DNA of 64,000 bases from Macrothele yani (GCA_039090855.1 CM077022.1:72130971-72194970), one strand, 5' to 3'. Counted from the first letter of the stretch, positions 10,469 through 21,509 are shown. Numbers and translations: made by a program. The notes: generated from the sequence alone by a model not told the origin.

Positions 10469-10500
10469 TAGGTTTGAACCTGGGGTTCCCCCATCAGTAG
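10204..10500 (+). pseudogene. Tc1 family A transposase, N-terminal fragment
   Basis: ATG at 10204 gives MSQREKTDFEKGKIAGCYIS, followed by the helix-turn-helix PKSTVLDVLNKWK and the linker GRPKKISDRRRR. Family homology ends at AQDLGV and the frame runs on into unrelated repeat to TAG at 10498-10500. This copy preserves the ancestral ATG that the otherwise open copy at 31.6 kb has lost. Only the DNA-binding half survives. Whether it is expressed cannot be judged from sequence. Confidence 0.8.
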
Positions 10501-11257
10501 TATGAATCTCTAACCACTAAGTCATCCGCGGCTCGATTTCAAATTTCGAATACGTGTACTCCATACATACTCATTTATTCATAGAATCAACTGGAAGTAT
10601 ATTATTCGATGGCACATCTGGGATAATAGCTATACTCTTTGTCATATGTTGGGCAAATGAACCGCACAATTTTATGACAAATATAGTTATGAAGCGACAT
10701 TATATTATTTATGAGATTGACACTTAATGTAAAAACGTACACAAAGATACTTTATGCATAATTAAAATACTTGTGATCAGTGACTTTTTTGTACTAATTA
10801 TTTATGTGTGTCACTTTACACATTTATTAAACAATTTCTCTTGAAATCTCTAATATTTAAATGAAGTAATACGAGAATATATTTATATTCATTGACGCAG
10901 TTATTTGTAAGTACGTATCGTTACTTATATTTGAGCATGTCATGTACTCGTTTACGATACGATTGTACTTTAAAAACCGCGTTTGCCGCCCCGGTGGCTC
11001 AGTGGTCTAAGCGATGGCCTCTGATCATTCGTCCGAAAGGGGTCCGGGTTCGAATCCCGGTCAGGCATGGATGTTGTGTTTGCCTTACGGTACTGGCTCT
11101 CTCCCTTCCCTGGAACCAGTGACCCTAAATTAGGGACGGGCGACTGCTTATAGCCCATTGAGTTGCTCACGGTGGTCGTTAAACCTACAAAAAAAAAAAA
11201 AAAAAAAACCGCGTAGGTTCAGGTTCTCATTTTTAAGTGGATTTTTTTTTAACAGTG
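10468..11257. repeat. Dispersed repeat R1, copy 1 (interrupted by SINE-1)
   Basis: Colinear with 48228-48790: the tRNA-like block on the minus strand, then aaccactaagtcatccgcgg, atagaatcaactggaagtat, cacatttattaaacaatttc and gcaggttcaggttctc. This copy contains a SINE-1 insertion at 10982-11208 that the other copy lacks. On the minus strand the first ~70 bp read as a tRNA-like head (tgacttagtggttagag A box; aggttcaaacc B box). It may therefore be a long SINE or LINE-linked element in reverse. Confidence 0.75.
10982..11208 (+). mobile_element. SINE-1 insertion with target-site duplication
   Basis: tRNA-derived SINE. The head has an A box tggctcagtggtctaagc and a B box gggttcgaatccc. The body contains ctctcccttccctggaacca and gactgcttatagcccattga. 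It ends in a long A run. The target-site duplication aaaaaccgcg flanks it (10972-10981 and 11204-11213, partly sharing the A tail). The paralogous repeat at 48733 gives the empty site. This is the best-preserved SINE-1 in the window. Confidence 0.93.
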
Positions 11258-11625
11258 TAATCATTGTTTTATGTCTGCGTTTAGAAAGCGCTGTTTTTAG
11301 CAGTCCGAAGACACAATTGTCCATTAGTGACACATCAGGTGACTTTGAAGAAATATAATCTAAAGGTATAAACTTGATACCCGTCTCTTTTATCATTTTT
11401 CAAGAAATAGGGTGGTAGATTTAGATGTATGACTGGTAGCCTTTTCTACTCTTTGAATCCTCTGTGGATAAAGAATGGCATTTCCTCTTTTAATACAGGA
11501 GTTAAAACATTATTTTGGTAATATGTAGAATTGATTTTAACATTCTCTCCAACTTTTCTTAACTTTAATTTCCCATTGTACAAGAAACCAGCAATAAGCA
11601 TGAATCCTTTGCTTTCGATATTTAA
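11258..11625 (-). pseudogene. Mariner-type transposase, C-terminal fragment
   Basis: Minus-strand frames read, from 11625 downward, GFLYNGKLKLRKVGENVKIN and YYQNNVLTPVLKEEMPFF, then FIPLDYISSKSPDVSLMDNC and VFGLLKTALSKRRHKTMITL. The SPDVSLMD motif, with Asp in the third catalytic position, points to a mariner-like (DDD) transposase rather than Tc1 (DDE). There are several frame breaks, and the second Asp region is not recognisable. It abuts the terminal remnant of a family B Tc1 at 11624-11703, so it may be the product of a rearrangement. Confidence 0.65.
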
Positions 11626-11703
11626 CGGCGGTGGCCGTGACGTGTATCAGGACCGCAGATATCGTCGATTGCAGGGGTGTTCAGTTACTTGTTGGTAGAT
11701 AGT
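11624..11703 (-). mobile_element. Terminal remnant of Tc1 family B (5' end, minus strand)
   Basis: Reverse complement matches bases 7019-7100 of the family B element: cactatctaccaacaagtaa and gatatctgcggtcctgatac. Only the left terminus and leader remain. Confidence 0.85.
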
Positions 11704-12544
11704 GTATATCTTAATTCCCTTTAATATGGAAAAACTTCTTTCGGCAGTTGCAGTTGTTGATGGAAAGTTTAATATTAGATCTGCTAATTTGTGCACCTCA
11801 ATAAACACTATGTCCAATTACTCAACTTTATGTAACAAGTAATGTCTCTTACTGATTTGTTGTGTATTCATCAAGGGAATAAAACACCTTCAGTTCATTT
11901 TTTAATCGAGCTGTGTCAAAATTTGGAGCATAGAGTTCTTTAAGCTCTGATAGTAGATGTTCAGCGAAGCTTTCGCAAAATTTATCAAAATAGTTCGAAT
12001 CCAACAAAGCCACGAATTTAAGATATAATATCCCTGATTTTAATCCATTGACACTTCACACAAACTGAAACAACTCTCGTGAAACACGTGCTGTTATGGG
12101 CGGGAGCATGAGAGTGACTGAGGTAGTCTAAGTCTTCTCTTTTCAGAGCGAACCGTTGCACAAAGCAATGGCCCATTTGCCTCCACCCGCTCATTCATGT
12201 TGTCATAGAAACGCTAGCAGGCGATCGTATCGAAGTTCTTCGCATCAGAACAGCGAAAACTCTCGAAGACCTGCCTGCGTTATGCCGTTGGTCATCGCTC
12301 GACAAACTGATTCTCATAATCGAAAGAAGCTAATCCGCTCGTATTTTTTTCACACCGAAAGCATCGACATATCTTAATATCATTGATAACTGAGTTTTAT
12401 TTGTGTATATTCAATTGACTTTTATTTGTGCATTCTCTGGGCTTTGCGGCTAGCGTAGCTAGCCTCGAATATACGCCACTGGTGGCAAAGTATCAAATAG
12501 AAACGAAAGAAGAACAAAGCTCAGAATTTCTACTTTAATTTACA
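11704..12544. other. Unassigned sequence
   Basis: No credible exon or recognised repeat. Short open frames at 12156-12377 lack motifs. Confidence 0.35.
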
Positions 12545-12870
12545 TATTTTATTTTTCTACACAGCCCCCCTCACGCTCAATACAGATATTCTTAAGTTTA
12601 ACAAGTTTTTGAAACCCGTCTCTGTCAATACCTTCAGGCTGTTCTTGGAACCATTTCCGCACAGCAGCTTAAACAACTACGTTACAGGTGAACTGAATTC
12701 CTTTCAGATGTCTATTGAGAGCAGAAAACAACCAGAAATCGGCCGGCGCCAAATCTGGGCTGTAGGTAGGGTGTTCAAGAACTTCAAACCCGATTTTCTA
12801 TAACATATGGCCTCTGAAGTGAAAGCACTAGCATGGGATTTAGCGTTATTGTGTTGCGAAATCATTGCCC
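12545..12870 (-). pseudogene. Mariner (SETMAR-like) transposase, C-terminal fragment
   Basis: Read on the minus strand this is ISQHNNAKSHASAFTSEAI, then GLKFLNTLPTAQIWRRPISG, then WFQEQP-like remains and FKNLLNLRISVLSVRG. This is recognisable as the mariner block HDNAKSH ... HPPYSPDLAPxDFxLF ... FQKLVKLRxxCIE. The second catalytic Asp of the HDN motif is Asn here. Frameshifts and a stop follow. It is an old relic; no TIR was found. Confidence 0.7.
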
Positions 12871-12904
12871 CCCCTCCACAAACGCTGGGAAAAAAGAGCG
12901 AATG

Positions 12905-13950
12905 ATTAAAAAAAATGTCCTTCTACAGGAAAAAGGTATTACAATCTTATTCAGAAAAATATTAAGCTCCAACAGAAAATAAAAAAAAAAAACTAAATCA
13001 CTCTCATTAATGAAAAAAAAAATTAATCTTCGCGCAATTTGTTTTAGGATAAACGCGAGCTCGATTTCCGAGTTTTTGTGGCTCGGTGGTTAAAGGCGTG
13101 CGTGATCTATTGAGCTAACCCAAACCTCAGGTGTTATGTCCTGACTGCTGCGAAGTGTAAGGGCAAAAAAATTGTGGGATCTCCGATTTTGCGAAATTTC
13201 AGTTTAAATACGGAAAATCCTGAAACGGACTTTTCTGAAATAAACGGAATTTCTGACTTTCAAAAAACGGAAATTTGGGCACTTCTAAAAACGGAAATTT
13301 CTGAAAAAGATGGACATCACCGGCAACTTTTCAGCACGTTATTTTCAGAAATTTTCCGTGAATTCACACCACTTATTTTTTTACTGTGTAAACAGTGGAT
13401 AACGTCTACGTGTTTGAGAGGTTGAGAACGCAGTTTATAATGTGTGAAGCAAGCAATGTTAAACGAGGATAGATTAATACACTGCAAAAAGTAAGTGATG
13501 TGAATTTACGGAAAATTTCTGAAAATAACGTGCAGCAAAATTGCCAGTAAGTGCCCGTGTTTTAACGGAATTTCTGTTTTTTAGAAGGGACCGTTTATTT
13601 TTAACCCGTATTTTCACAGATTTTCCGTATTTAGACAGAAATTTCGCAAAATCCAACAAGCTGAATTTTTCAGTCCTTACTCCAGAGAATCCTTTCTCGC
13701 CGGTGGCGGGGATCGAAATCAGGTCAGTTGGGTTAGGTCAACACAAGCCGCGCTTCTTAACCACTAAGCCAGAAAGTCTTAAGAACTGCACTGACGTTCA
13801 AGGCAAAACTAATTGAGCGTTGATGAATTCTTTTTTTTTTTTTTTTTCAATTAATGCGAGTGTTTTAGTCATTTTATTTTCTGTTGGAGCTTATTACTTT
13901 TTTAATAGGTTTGTAATAATTTCATTTTCCCTGTAAGAAGTCTTATTACA
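12905..13950. repeat. Large fold-back (inverted repeat) of the AT-rich element, two tRNA-like cores head to head
   Basis: The left arm (about 12920-13400) and right arm (about 13470-13950) are inverted copies. Matching blocks include ctccaacagaaaataaa / ttttattttctgttggag, gattttgcgaaatttc / gaaatttcgcaaaatc and ttttccgtgaattcaca / tgtgaatttacggaaaa. Each arm carries a tRNA-like core: A box-like gtggctcggtggttaaag near 13079 on +, and on the minus strand the complement of ttaaccactaagccagaaag near 13768. About 70 bp of spacer separates the arms. The elements at 17870-18800 and 59995-61645 are single-copy relatives. Confidence 0.72.
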
Positions 13951-14300
13951 AATTAAGTATATTTTTTCAACGGGACATTTCGAAGCAACAGAATGCTTTG
14001 GAAGTAGAATTTATTTTTTCAACTGACAATAACTTTCAATTATCTTTTAGAGAAGGTGCAATGTACTGTTTGATAGTATTATTTCACAAAAGTTCTAAAT
14101 ATAAAATTTACTCTTGATAGCTGTAACAGCTGTTGTCTTACGCACTCCACAGGATGATATATAGACATCGTCCAATAATTTAAGTACCCGGTTTCTTACG
14201 GTAGCTGGTGTACAAAATGGGGGAGAGGAGAAGAAATTTCCTGAGCCACAATAACCAAAATTCATTGAGCGAAGCTCTCTATTTACGAGACTCGAGGCAA
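13930..14300 (-). repeat. AT-rich element, outer part of minus-oriented copy
   Basis: Reverse complement of this stretch matches 17990-18290: gagtgaattttatatttagg..., agcattctgt and the gtacttaaattac block. It extends the right arm of the fold-back outward, so the right half is a longer copy than the left. Confidence 0.65.
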
Positions 14301-15010
14301 TTAGTTGTTCGGGCTGGGTACGAGATGACACATCCGATCCCTGTGATTTTTTTTCATGCGATTGGACATCGTCCAATGTCAGGTTTTGACGCCTTTCGAT
14401 TCCCGAAATTCCGTGTCATTGAAGCATAATCTTCCAAAACTGCATTTTTACGGGGTTTTTTTTCCGGGTTTTGAGAAGGGGTCGTTTGTTACCTATTTCC
14501 TCCAAAGATCTTCAGCCGATCGCGGTGACACTTGCAAAAGTGAAAAGGAAGGACATGGTGAGTGATATTTATTAATACAAAATCAGAAACAATAAACGCA
14601 AACTTAGCTCATCGCAAAGGAAAAAATATAAAATTATTTATCTAAAAGTATGACTTGTGTACAAGCTTTGTTCGTCGCTAAAACGCAGCAAGTGCAATTT
14701 TAATTTAACAAACTTTTCTAAACAAAAATTGAAGTATGCAAAGAGAATACAAAGACTTTACAATATCAGTTAAGTCAGAAGCAATTATTGTGAAGCACGT
14801 TTCTGAATAAAACAATTAGAAAAGTTCAAAAGGAATCTGAAATATGGAGATAAACGACGAAATAGACTAGTGATTTAGAAACTGACGAAAGGCTCGCTTA
14901 CCAGCTGTAATTTTCTCTTAGTAATGATTGCTAATTTAGCTCTCTGCCGCTCAAACAGATTTTTGTTTAAAACAGATCTGTCCATCGGAATAATTCAAGG
15001 TCAAACAAGC
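14300..15010. other. AT-rich stretch, nothing recognised
   Basis: No exon-like or transposon-like coding seen. The frames at 14208-14429 and 14356-14565 overlap the end of the AT-rich element and lack motifs. Confidence 0.35.
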
Positions 15011-15290
15011 CCTGTAAGAATTTTTCTTAAATTCACGATCAACCTTTTTCTTCTATGCACGATTATATTTTTCTTAAATTCACGATTTCTTAAATTTCCG
15101 TGATATTTTTCGTGAATTAACGGAGCATATTTCTAATACAACCTTTTCTGTGAAATGACGTAAAGAAAAAAAAAAAAAAAAAAAGAACGGAATGTCACTG
15201 ATTTTTTGTACGACAGGAAAATTCTGAAGTTTCAGAAACCTTTCCGCAATTTCTTTCGTATATTAACGGTTGCCGTTTTTAGCACGACTT
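15010..15290 (+). repeat. AT-rich element fragment with ttaacgg/ccgtttt motifs
   Basis: Resembles 59995-60250 and 17160-17350: aaattctgaa, cagaaacctttccgcaattt, tcgtatattaacgg. It immediately precedes the higher-order monomer array. Confidence 0.55.
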
Positions 15291-17100
15291 TTGTGAAAAA
15301 AGATTGTGCTGTACCCACGATATCTCTGCAACTATTAGTCCGGTTTGAAAAATTCTGTTTGCATTGGGAAGCTTGAAATATGCGAATGATGATCCTTTAT
15401 TTCGATTTTTTTTACGATGTACAATTTCGCCGTTAGAGGGCGTAAATGCAGATGATGTCGAATTCAAAAATACGTTTTATTCCACATATTTGCTTCTAAA
15501 CATCCGATTGAAAAAAATATTTTATCTTTCGATTCCATTTATGTCGAAGAGTATTTTAGATGTAGTTACTTTTTCAAATTACTCGTAGATTTTTCGCAAG
15601 GGGGTGTAAAAATAAATTACATTTTCCCCGATAACTCTTCTTCTAAAACTCCGATTTGAAAAAAAATTTCTTCAGCGGATACACCTCCTGACGGAAAATC
15701 TTTTGCATATAATTTCAAAATTTTGGTAAAGAATATTTTGGCCATCAAGGGGCGTAAGTGTTAATTTTTGCTTCTGATGTATTTGCCACAAAATCTGAGC
15801 TTCTAAAACATCGATTGAAAAAATTCTTTCGTGGACTGATGCCACTCACATCGATAAACCTTTTCGGAATATTTTCTTCTTAAAATATTCCACAGTTTCT
15901 TCGCCAGCGGGCGTAGATGTATATCTTATTTTTGTCAATATCTCTACCTCTAGAATTCCGATTTGAAAACTTCCTTCTTTGTTGGATAGTGTTTTCAGTG
16001 TGACATGTTTTTCATATAAATTCAAAATTTTCAAGTAATTCAAAGACTTTCCGCTAGGGGGCGTAAAGGTAAATTGCGTTTCCCCCTATATCTCTGCTTC
16101 TAAGCCTCCGATTTGAAAAATTCTTTCTGCACCGGATACAGCTCCCGATGGGAAATCGTTTGCACATAATTTTTAATTTTTGTAAAAAAATGGTTTGGCC
16201 ACCATGGGGCGTAAATCGTAATTTCCGCTTCTGATGTATTTGCAGAAAAATATGAGCTTCTAAATTCTTGATTGAGAAAAACGTCGTTTGTTGACCGATA
16301 CTACTCATGTCGACAAACCTTTTAGGAACATTTTCTTCTTGAAATAATGCATGGTTTCTACTCCAGGGGCGTAGATGTATGTCTTATTGTTGTCAATACC
16401 TGTACTTCTAGGAGTCCGATTTGAAAAATTCCTTCTTTGTTGGATAGTGTTTCCGATGCGAAATGTTTTTCCTATAAATTCAAAATTTTCAAGTTAATCA
16501 TAGACTTTCCGCTAGGGGGCACAAAGGTAAATTGCATTTTCTGCGTTATTCCTGCTTCTAAATCTCCGATTTGAAAAATTATTCCTGTATCGCATACAAG
16601 ACCTGATGGAAAATATTTTTCACATAATTTCTAATGTTTGGTAAATAATGGTTTGGCCACCAGGTGGTATAAGTGTTAATTTCTGCTTCTGATGTATTTG
16701 TAGCAAAATCTGGGCTCCTGAAAACTCGACTAAAATTTCTTTCCTCTTGGACCGATACCGCTCATATCGAAAAACCTTTTGAGAATACTTTCTTCTTAAA
16801 ATAATGCATGGTTTTCCCACCTGGGAACGTAAAGTCATTTCTCCACTTCTCATTTTTGTTTATATTTCTGTTTCTAAGAGTCAGATTTGAAAAATTATTT
16901 CTGTGTTGGAGAGCGTTTCCGGTGCGAAATGTTTCTCATATATATTCATATTTTCCTTAACGCACAAGTCTGCAACCAGAGGGCGTAAGCTCACGATTCC
17001 GTTTACAGCAATATCTGAGGGATTAAAAACCCGATTGAAGAACTTCTTTCTTCCGTCAGATACTATTGTTTTCCATACCGGTTCCATTGACTTTGAATCG
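15290..17100 (+). repeat. Higher-order tandem array: ~155-bp monomers in ~457-bp trimers
   Basis: A recurring monomer contains a tctgcttctaa...ccgatttgaaaaattctttc block, a gataccgctcctgatgg-like block, and a gggggcgtaaa motif. That last motif occurs near 15432, 15598, 15748, 15905, 16050, 16205, 16365, 16512, 16662, 16820 and 16978 (spacing 145-166). Every third monomer is more alike. The types at 15598/16050/16512 (taaattgcatttt), 15748/16205/16662 (aatttctgcttctgatgtat) and 15905/16365/16820 (gatgtatgtcttattnttgt) give a 457-bp higher-order period. A partial minus-strand copy is at 43340-43830 and 45532-45600. No coding frame spans it. Confidence 0.82.
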
Positions 17101-17159
17101 CTTTGATAAATATAATTTCCGTCAGGAACGGATTCAACAGACGTGCTTATTACACCCGA

Positions 17160-17840
17160 AAATTCGGTGTCATCTTTCTTGTTAAGAGATGTTAAGGGAA
17201 AATTCTGAATTTTCCGAAAAATTTCCCCAATTCCTTTCTTATACTGACGGTAAATTTCCGTTTTTAAGAGGTGTTAACGGAAAATTTTGAATTTTCAGAA
17301 ACCTTTCTGCAATTCCTTGCGAATATTAACGGTAAATTACCATTTTAAGAGGGGTTGTACCGCGGATGGCCTAGTGGTCAACGTTTGTGACTGCCACGGA
17401 GAAGACCTCCGGTTCGATCCCGGTTGGTACGAACGCGCGTACCACTAAATATCCGCCGTGCGTCGGATGGGCACGTTAAGCCAACAAGCCCCGGGTACTG
17501 GCCCGCCGGTAATAAATAAAGGCGTCTTCCTCCCCCTTTCTACCTCGCTTCCGCGTCCCTTTCCTATCGAACAATCTGGCCCAAATCTCCTAGCTTCCTA
17601 TTTCTAAGGGTTGTTTAAGACCTGGGGTCAGACACTCCTTTCCTAAAATCCTCTACATAAAATCTGATCTTTAAGAGGTGTTAACGGAAAATTCCGAATT
17701 TTCAGAAGTCTTTTCACAATTCCTTTTGTATATTAACGGTGAACTGCCGTTTTTAAGATGTGTTAACGGAAAATTCTGAATTTTCGGAAACCTTCCCGCA
17801 CTTCCTTTCGTATATTAACGGAAAATGTTTTCACTTTTTC
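17160..17840 (+). repeat. ~75-bp tandem ttaacggaaaattctgaatt repeats, split by SINE-2
   Basis: Repeats of gttaacggaaaattctgaat, cagaaacctttccgcaattc and gtatattaacggtaaattgc occur at 17190-17350 and 17671-17840. SINE-2 at 17355-17670 is inserted between two units. The units belong to the head of the AT-rich element. Confidence 0.72.
17355..17670 (+). mobile_element. SINE-2, full-length copy with target-site duplication
   Basis: The tRNA-like head has an A box-like tggcctagtggtcaacg and B box ggttcgatccc. The body has gtgcgtcggatgggcacgtt and ggtaataaataaaggcgtct. The tail is aaatctgatct. The duplication ttaagaggg/ttaagaggt flanks it (17345-17353 and 17671-17679). It sits inside the ttaacgg tandem repeats. 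It is the same family as 3937, 35515 and 49367. Confidence 0.9.
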
Positions 17841-17859
17841 CTTATCGATATGACGGAAA

Positions 17860-18800
17860 GTTTCGGTAATATGAGCGATTTGTGGGAATATACTTGAGGT
17901 TTGATTAACTATTAAATTTCACTCGTCTCTAGAAATTTCTGTTGCCAATTCGGATATTGTGTATTGCATATTGCATGAAATTTTGGTCATTGTAGCACCG
18001 GGTACTCCTTCCCTTATTCCCCATCTTGTGTCCCAGCTATAGTAAATTGCGTTATCATAAGACACCGGGTACTTAAATTACTGTTCAGGTGATCGTATGA
18101 TGTCTATATATCAATTTGTGGACCCCTTATGACTAAAGCTATTATAGCTATCGAGAGTGAATTTTATATTTAGGAGTTTTGTGAAATAATTCTACAAAGC
18201 AGTACATTTTACCATTTATTAAAGATGCCATTTCCAGTCTAACAAGGTCTCAAGTTCCAAAGCATTCTGTCTCTTCGAAAAATCACGATGAAAAAACACT
18301 TAATTTTTGATATGCCCTCTTATAGAAAAAAATAAATTATTGCAAAGCTATTCAAAAAACTAATAAGCTCCATTAGAAAATGAAATGATTAATTCACCCG
18401 TATTAACGACAAAAAACATTTCATCATCGCGCCATTAGATTTATTACTTATAACTGTGACTGCTGTGGCTTTCTGGCTCAATGGTAACACGTGAGGCTTC
18501 TGTTGTGCCCACCCAAACAGCCTCGATTAGAATCTCAGAAGGGAGAGGAATCCCTGGTGCAGGGGTTGAAAAAAATCAGTGTTAGATTTTGCGGAATTTC
18601 TGTAAAAATACGGAAAACTCCAAAACTTATGTGAAAACAAACGGAATTTCTGACTACATAAAATCTGTGAAAGTGTGGAATTAAAAAAAGAAAAAAGAAC
18701 TTTTAAAAACGGAAATTTTGTTAAAAGACGGACACCTACCGGCAACTTTGCTGCACGTTATTTTCAGGAATTTTCCGTTAATTCACACCACTTATTTGTA
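17860..18800 (+). repeat. AT-rich element with tRNA-like core, copy 2
   Basis: Colinear with copy 3 (60270-60430, 61183-61645 and 63700-64000) and with the minus-oriented copy at 13470-14300. At 18469-18545 it contains a tRNA-like block, ctttctggctcaatggtaac followed by acagcctcgattagaatctc. Then come gattttgcggaatttc and the acggaaattttg-rich end finishing near ttttccgttaattcacacca. The A box is recognisable; the B box is eroded. Confidence 0.65.
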
Positions 18801-19514
18801 CAGTGTGTGTAGCTGTTTTGGTGGAGATGACGTTGAAAGTGTAAGCGGGACTCAACACGATCGTGCAATATCCCACTCGCTTGATAGTAATAGGCGACAG
18901 CGATGATAGTATCAGATGGATGCATAAACGATGTTATCTTTTAACGAAATGATTCAGCAAATACAAATGTATAAATCAGAACTCACCTGATCATAGACAT
19001 GTAATCCTTTAGTCTTGAATAAACACGATGATAAGCTATTAATAGTAGTAAGAAAGCAAATATAGTACAACACATGGCAGTAAACACAAATGGCAGGTAG
19101 ATGAGTGTATTTAAATTCGGGCTTCAATTTGCCGAGTTGCAGATTGACAACACTTCACTTAATACATTTTATCAAAAAACAGTTGTAAAGCAACAGGTTT
19201 ACTCTGCTTGTTGCGATTTTTTTGTTCACACTCCGACTGCACACACACGCATTTTTAGAAGTGAAAAGCTGAGAAAACGTCTGAGTCATAACTGGGTAAC
19301 AGGAGTTTTTCTTGATGACGATGCGCACGCACGCAATTTTTCCTCCGAGTGTGAACCATGAGAACGTCATTTTTTTCTTTTTTCTTATGAGTTACTTGCG
19401 ATCTTTGATGTTTCATGCACCGCCGATACGCGCGGCGTCCGCCAACAAAAAGCGGAGAGATTTTATTTTCTGCGCATCGATAGAGAATGATGTAATGCAG
19501 AAGATGAAAACTTT
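18800..19514. other. Unassigned sequence
   Basis: No credible coding, repeat or RNA feature recognised. Confidence 0.35.
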
Positions 19515-19925
19515 TTGTAGCTGGGCCGATGGCAGAGGGGTCTGAGGGGTCCGTAGCTGGTTTCTGACCAACCATCCGAGATATCCAAGTCCCGTCTGAA
19601 GCATAGGTGGTGCGCTTGTCGAAAGGAGGTCTCTCCGACCCACCCCATAGCCAGTAGGTCCACATTTGGGACAGGCGATCGCTGATAGCCCTTGAATTCT
19701 CTCATGGTGGATGCTAACCCTGTCTTCCCCCAAAACTTTGTGATAGCTAGCGCATCGCAGCCGCTTTGGTGTCCGAGTGGCAAGAGGAGCCTGCCTCTGG
19801 CCAGTCGTCCGTGCTGTGTCCGGGACACGGGTAGAGTGCTTGTCTTTGCGATGTTCTCTGGAATCAGTGACTCCCAATCTGGGACGAGTAACTCCTTTCA
19901 GCCTTAGATGCTCACCGCGGTCTTT
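19515..19925 (+). mobile_element. Two old, diverged SINE-1 copies in tandem
   Basis: About 19515-19725: ctggtttctgaccaaccatccgag in the head, and gacaggcgatcgctgatagc near the 3' end. About 19765-19925: tttggtgtccgagtgg in the head, ctggaatcagtgactcccaa and gatgctcaccgcggtc. Both are clearly SINE-1 in order and spacing, but heavily mutated. Confidence 0.65.
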
Positions 19926-20133
19926 TACACTCCACCTTTTTTTTAAAAAAACTTTACATTGCTCATGCTCCGAATGCCGCTCTTTACTGTTTGTAATATG
20001 CTTCTTTAAAATGCGTTTCGATCGAATATCATACGCAGTTCAAGTACGTTAGATATGGTCTTATATACTGTGTGGCGTACTGCAAATGTGAAACACGTGT
20101 CAAGACGACAGATCAGCAGCGAAACATTCTGTC

Positions 20134-20215
20134 CGCGTAGCTCAGTTGGGAGAGCGACTTACTACGGAGTGAGAGAATTCGATGTCCGTCGTGGACAAAC
20201 TGGTGTTTTCCCAAC
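20134..20215 (+). mobile_element. tRNA-like head, truncated (SINE-4)
   Basis: gtccgcgtagctcagttggg matches the heads at 50341 and 53028, but the anticodon/T-arm region is altered and no SINE body follows. It is a degenerate fragment, not a functional tRNA. Confidence 0.6.
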
Positions 20216-20799
20216 TGGTCCCAAAAAAGTTAGGGATATTGCAGGAAATAGAGGATGCATGTATCTGACTCAAGTAACACGCATTGAAATAACATCAGTG
20301 AGGCTGCGTAACACAAACGATAAAGAGTGCGTTTACAAAAACAATTTATTGTGCAATTTCTGCACACAACAAAGTAGCACTGCTGTATAGACAAAATCGT
20401 AAATTCGGAGAATGCCCACACCTCTGGATTTCAGTACCCCGTAACATTACCTCTGTGTCGAAAAAGGTCTTGACAGCTACGAGGCCTACTTGCAATGATA
20501 TTATTGACGAGTGTCTGGTGCAGCTCGTCCCATATTACAAGCGACACGCTACGGAGGTCTGCCTGACATCACTGTACAGCTTCCCAAAGTCCGTGCAAAC
20601 CTCTAGCTCACAGCGGTCGTTAAACACCCAAACAAAAACCGAAAACAATATCTTAATTTGTAGCAGTTTCTTGCAAGCGTAACACATTACGCTCGAGCTC
20701 CTTTCGGCTGGTGTTATTTCTGTATTTAAGGGTGCGTATGTTCAACAATCCTTGTTCTCCTAAAGTTTCCTACTCACAGCTTCTAACAATTTTTAGGAT

Positions 20800-21410
20800 T
20801 TTCACTATTGTTCTCGCCCTTTGGATTTATTTGCTATAATTAATATATAGCTTGTGCCGTTATTGCCCACCAGATAGAGACGTCTCAGTTGCTAAGCAGA
20901 TCCTACGGATTTGTGATGTCAGAAGCTGACAGATAAACGCACATAGCGCCATTGATTTTTGGCCACCGTAGTGTAAGGCGAACGCACTCGATCTGAGGTA
21001 CGATCCCAGCAGTGGCCGGATAACAATTTTTCGGTTGCTATGTGTTGATAAACGTGGAAAGAGCGATGTCTTTGTTTATTCACTGACGCCACGTATTTCG
21101 GGGATTTTCCCTATTGTTCTCGCACTTTGAATTTATTTGCTATAATTAATATATAGCTTGTGCCGTTAATGCCCACCAGATGGAGACGTCTTAGTTGCCG
21201 AGCCCACCCTACAGATTTGTGATGTCAGAAGCTAACAGATAAACACAAATAGCGCCGTTGATTGTTGGCCACCGTAGTGTAAGGCGAACGCACTCGGCTA
21301 GATATCGAGCGATCTGGGATACCAACCCAACGGCGACCGGATAACAATTCTTCCTTTGCTATGTGTTGATAAACGTGGAAAGAGCAAATCAAAACTCGGT
21401 TATCAACACA
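20800..21410 (+). repeat. 307-bp tandem duplication of a tRNA-like SINE (SINE-5)
   Basis: The unit starting ctattgttctcgc recurs with a 307-bp offset (20804 and 21111). Each copy contains taattaatatatagcttgtg, gatttgtgatgtcagaagct, gtgtaaggcgaacgcactcg (A box-like) and a weak B box (gggataccaaccc). Each ends tatgtgttgataaacgtgga-aagagc. That end resembles the arm of the SINE-3 fold-back elements (aaacgtggaaagagcgatg). Confidence 0.7.
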
Positions 21411-21506
21411 AAGAACAAATCAAAACACGTTTACCAACACAAAGAGCAAATCAAAACACGTTTATCAACACAAAGAGCAAATCAAAACACATTTATCAAC
21501 ACATAG
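21386..21506 (+). repeat. 31-bp tandem array, four units
   Basis: Units at 21386, 21417, 21448 and 21479: aaatcaaaacacgtttatca then acacaaagagc. The unit is a slippage expansion of the end of the preceding SINE-5 copy (gttgataaacgtggaaagagc). Confidence 0.85.
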
Positions 21507-21509
21507 TCT

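Noticed and set aside
19255..19877. Overlapping minus-strand frames of 120-154 codons
   Set aside because: They run through two diverged SINE-1 copies and show no protein motif.
21386..21506. CRISPR-like array
   Set aside because: The 31-bp units are contiguous without spacers and derive from a SINE end; the genome is eukaryotic.
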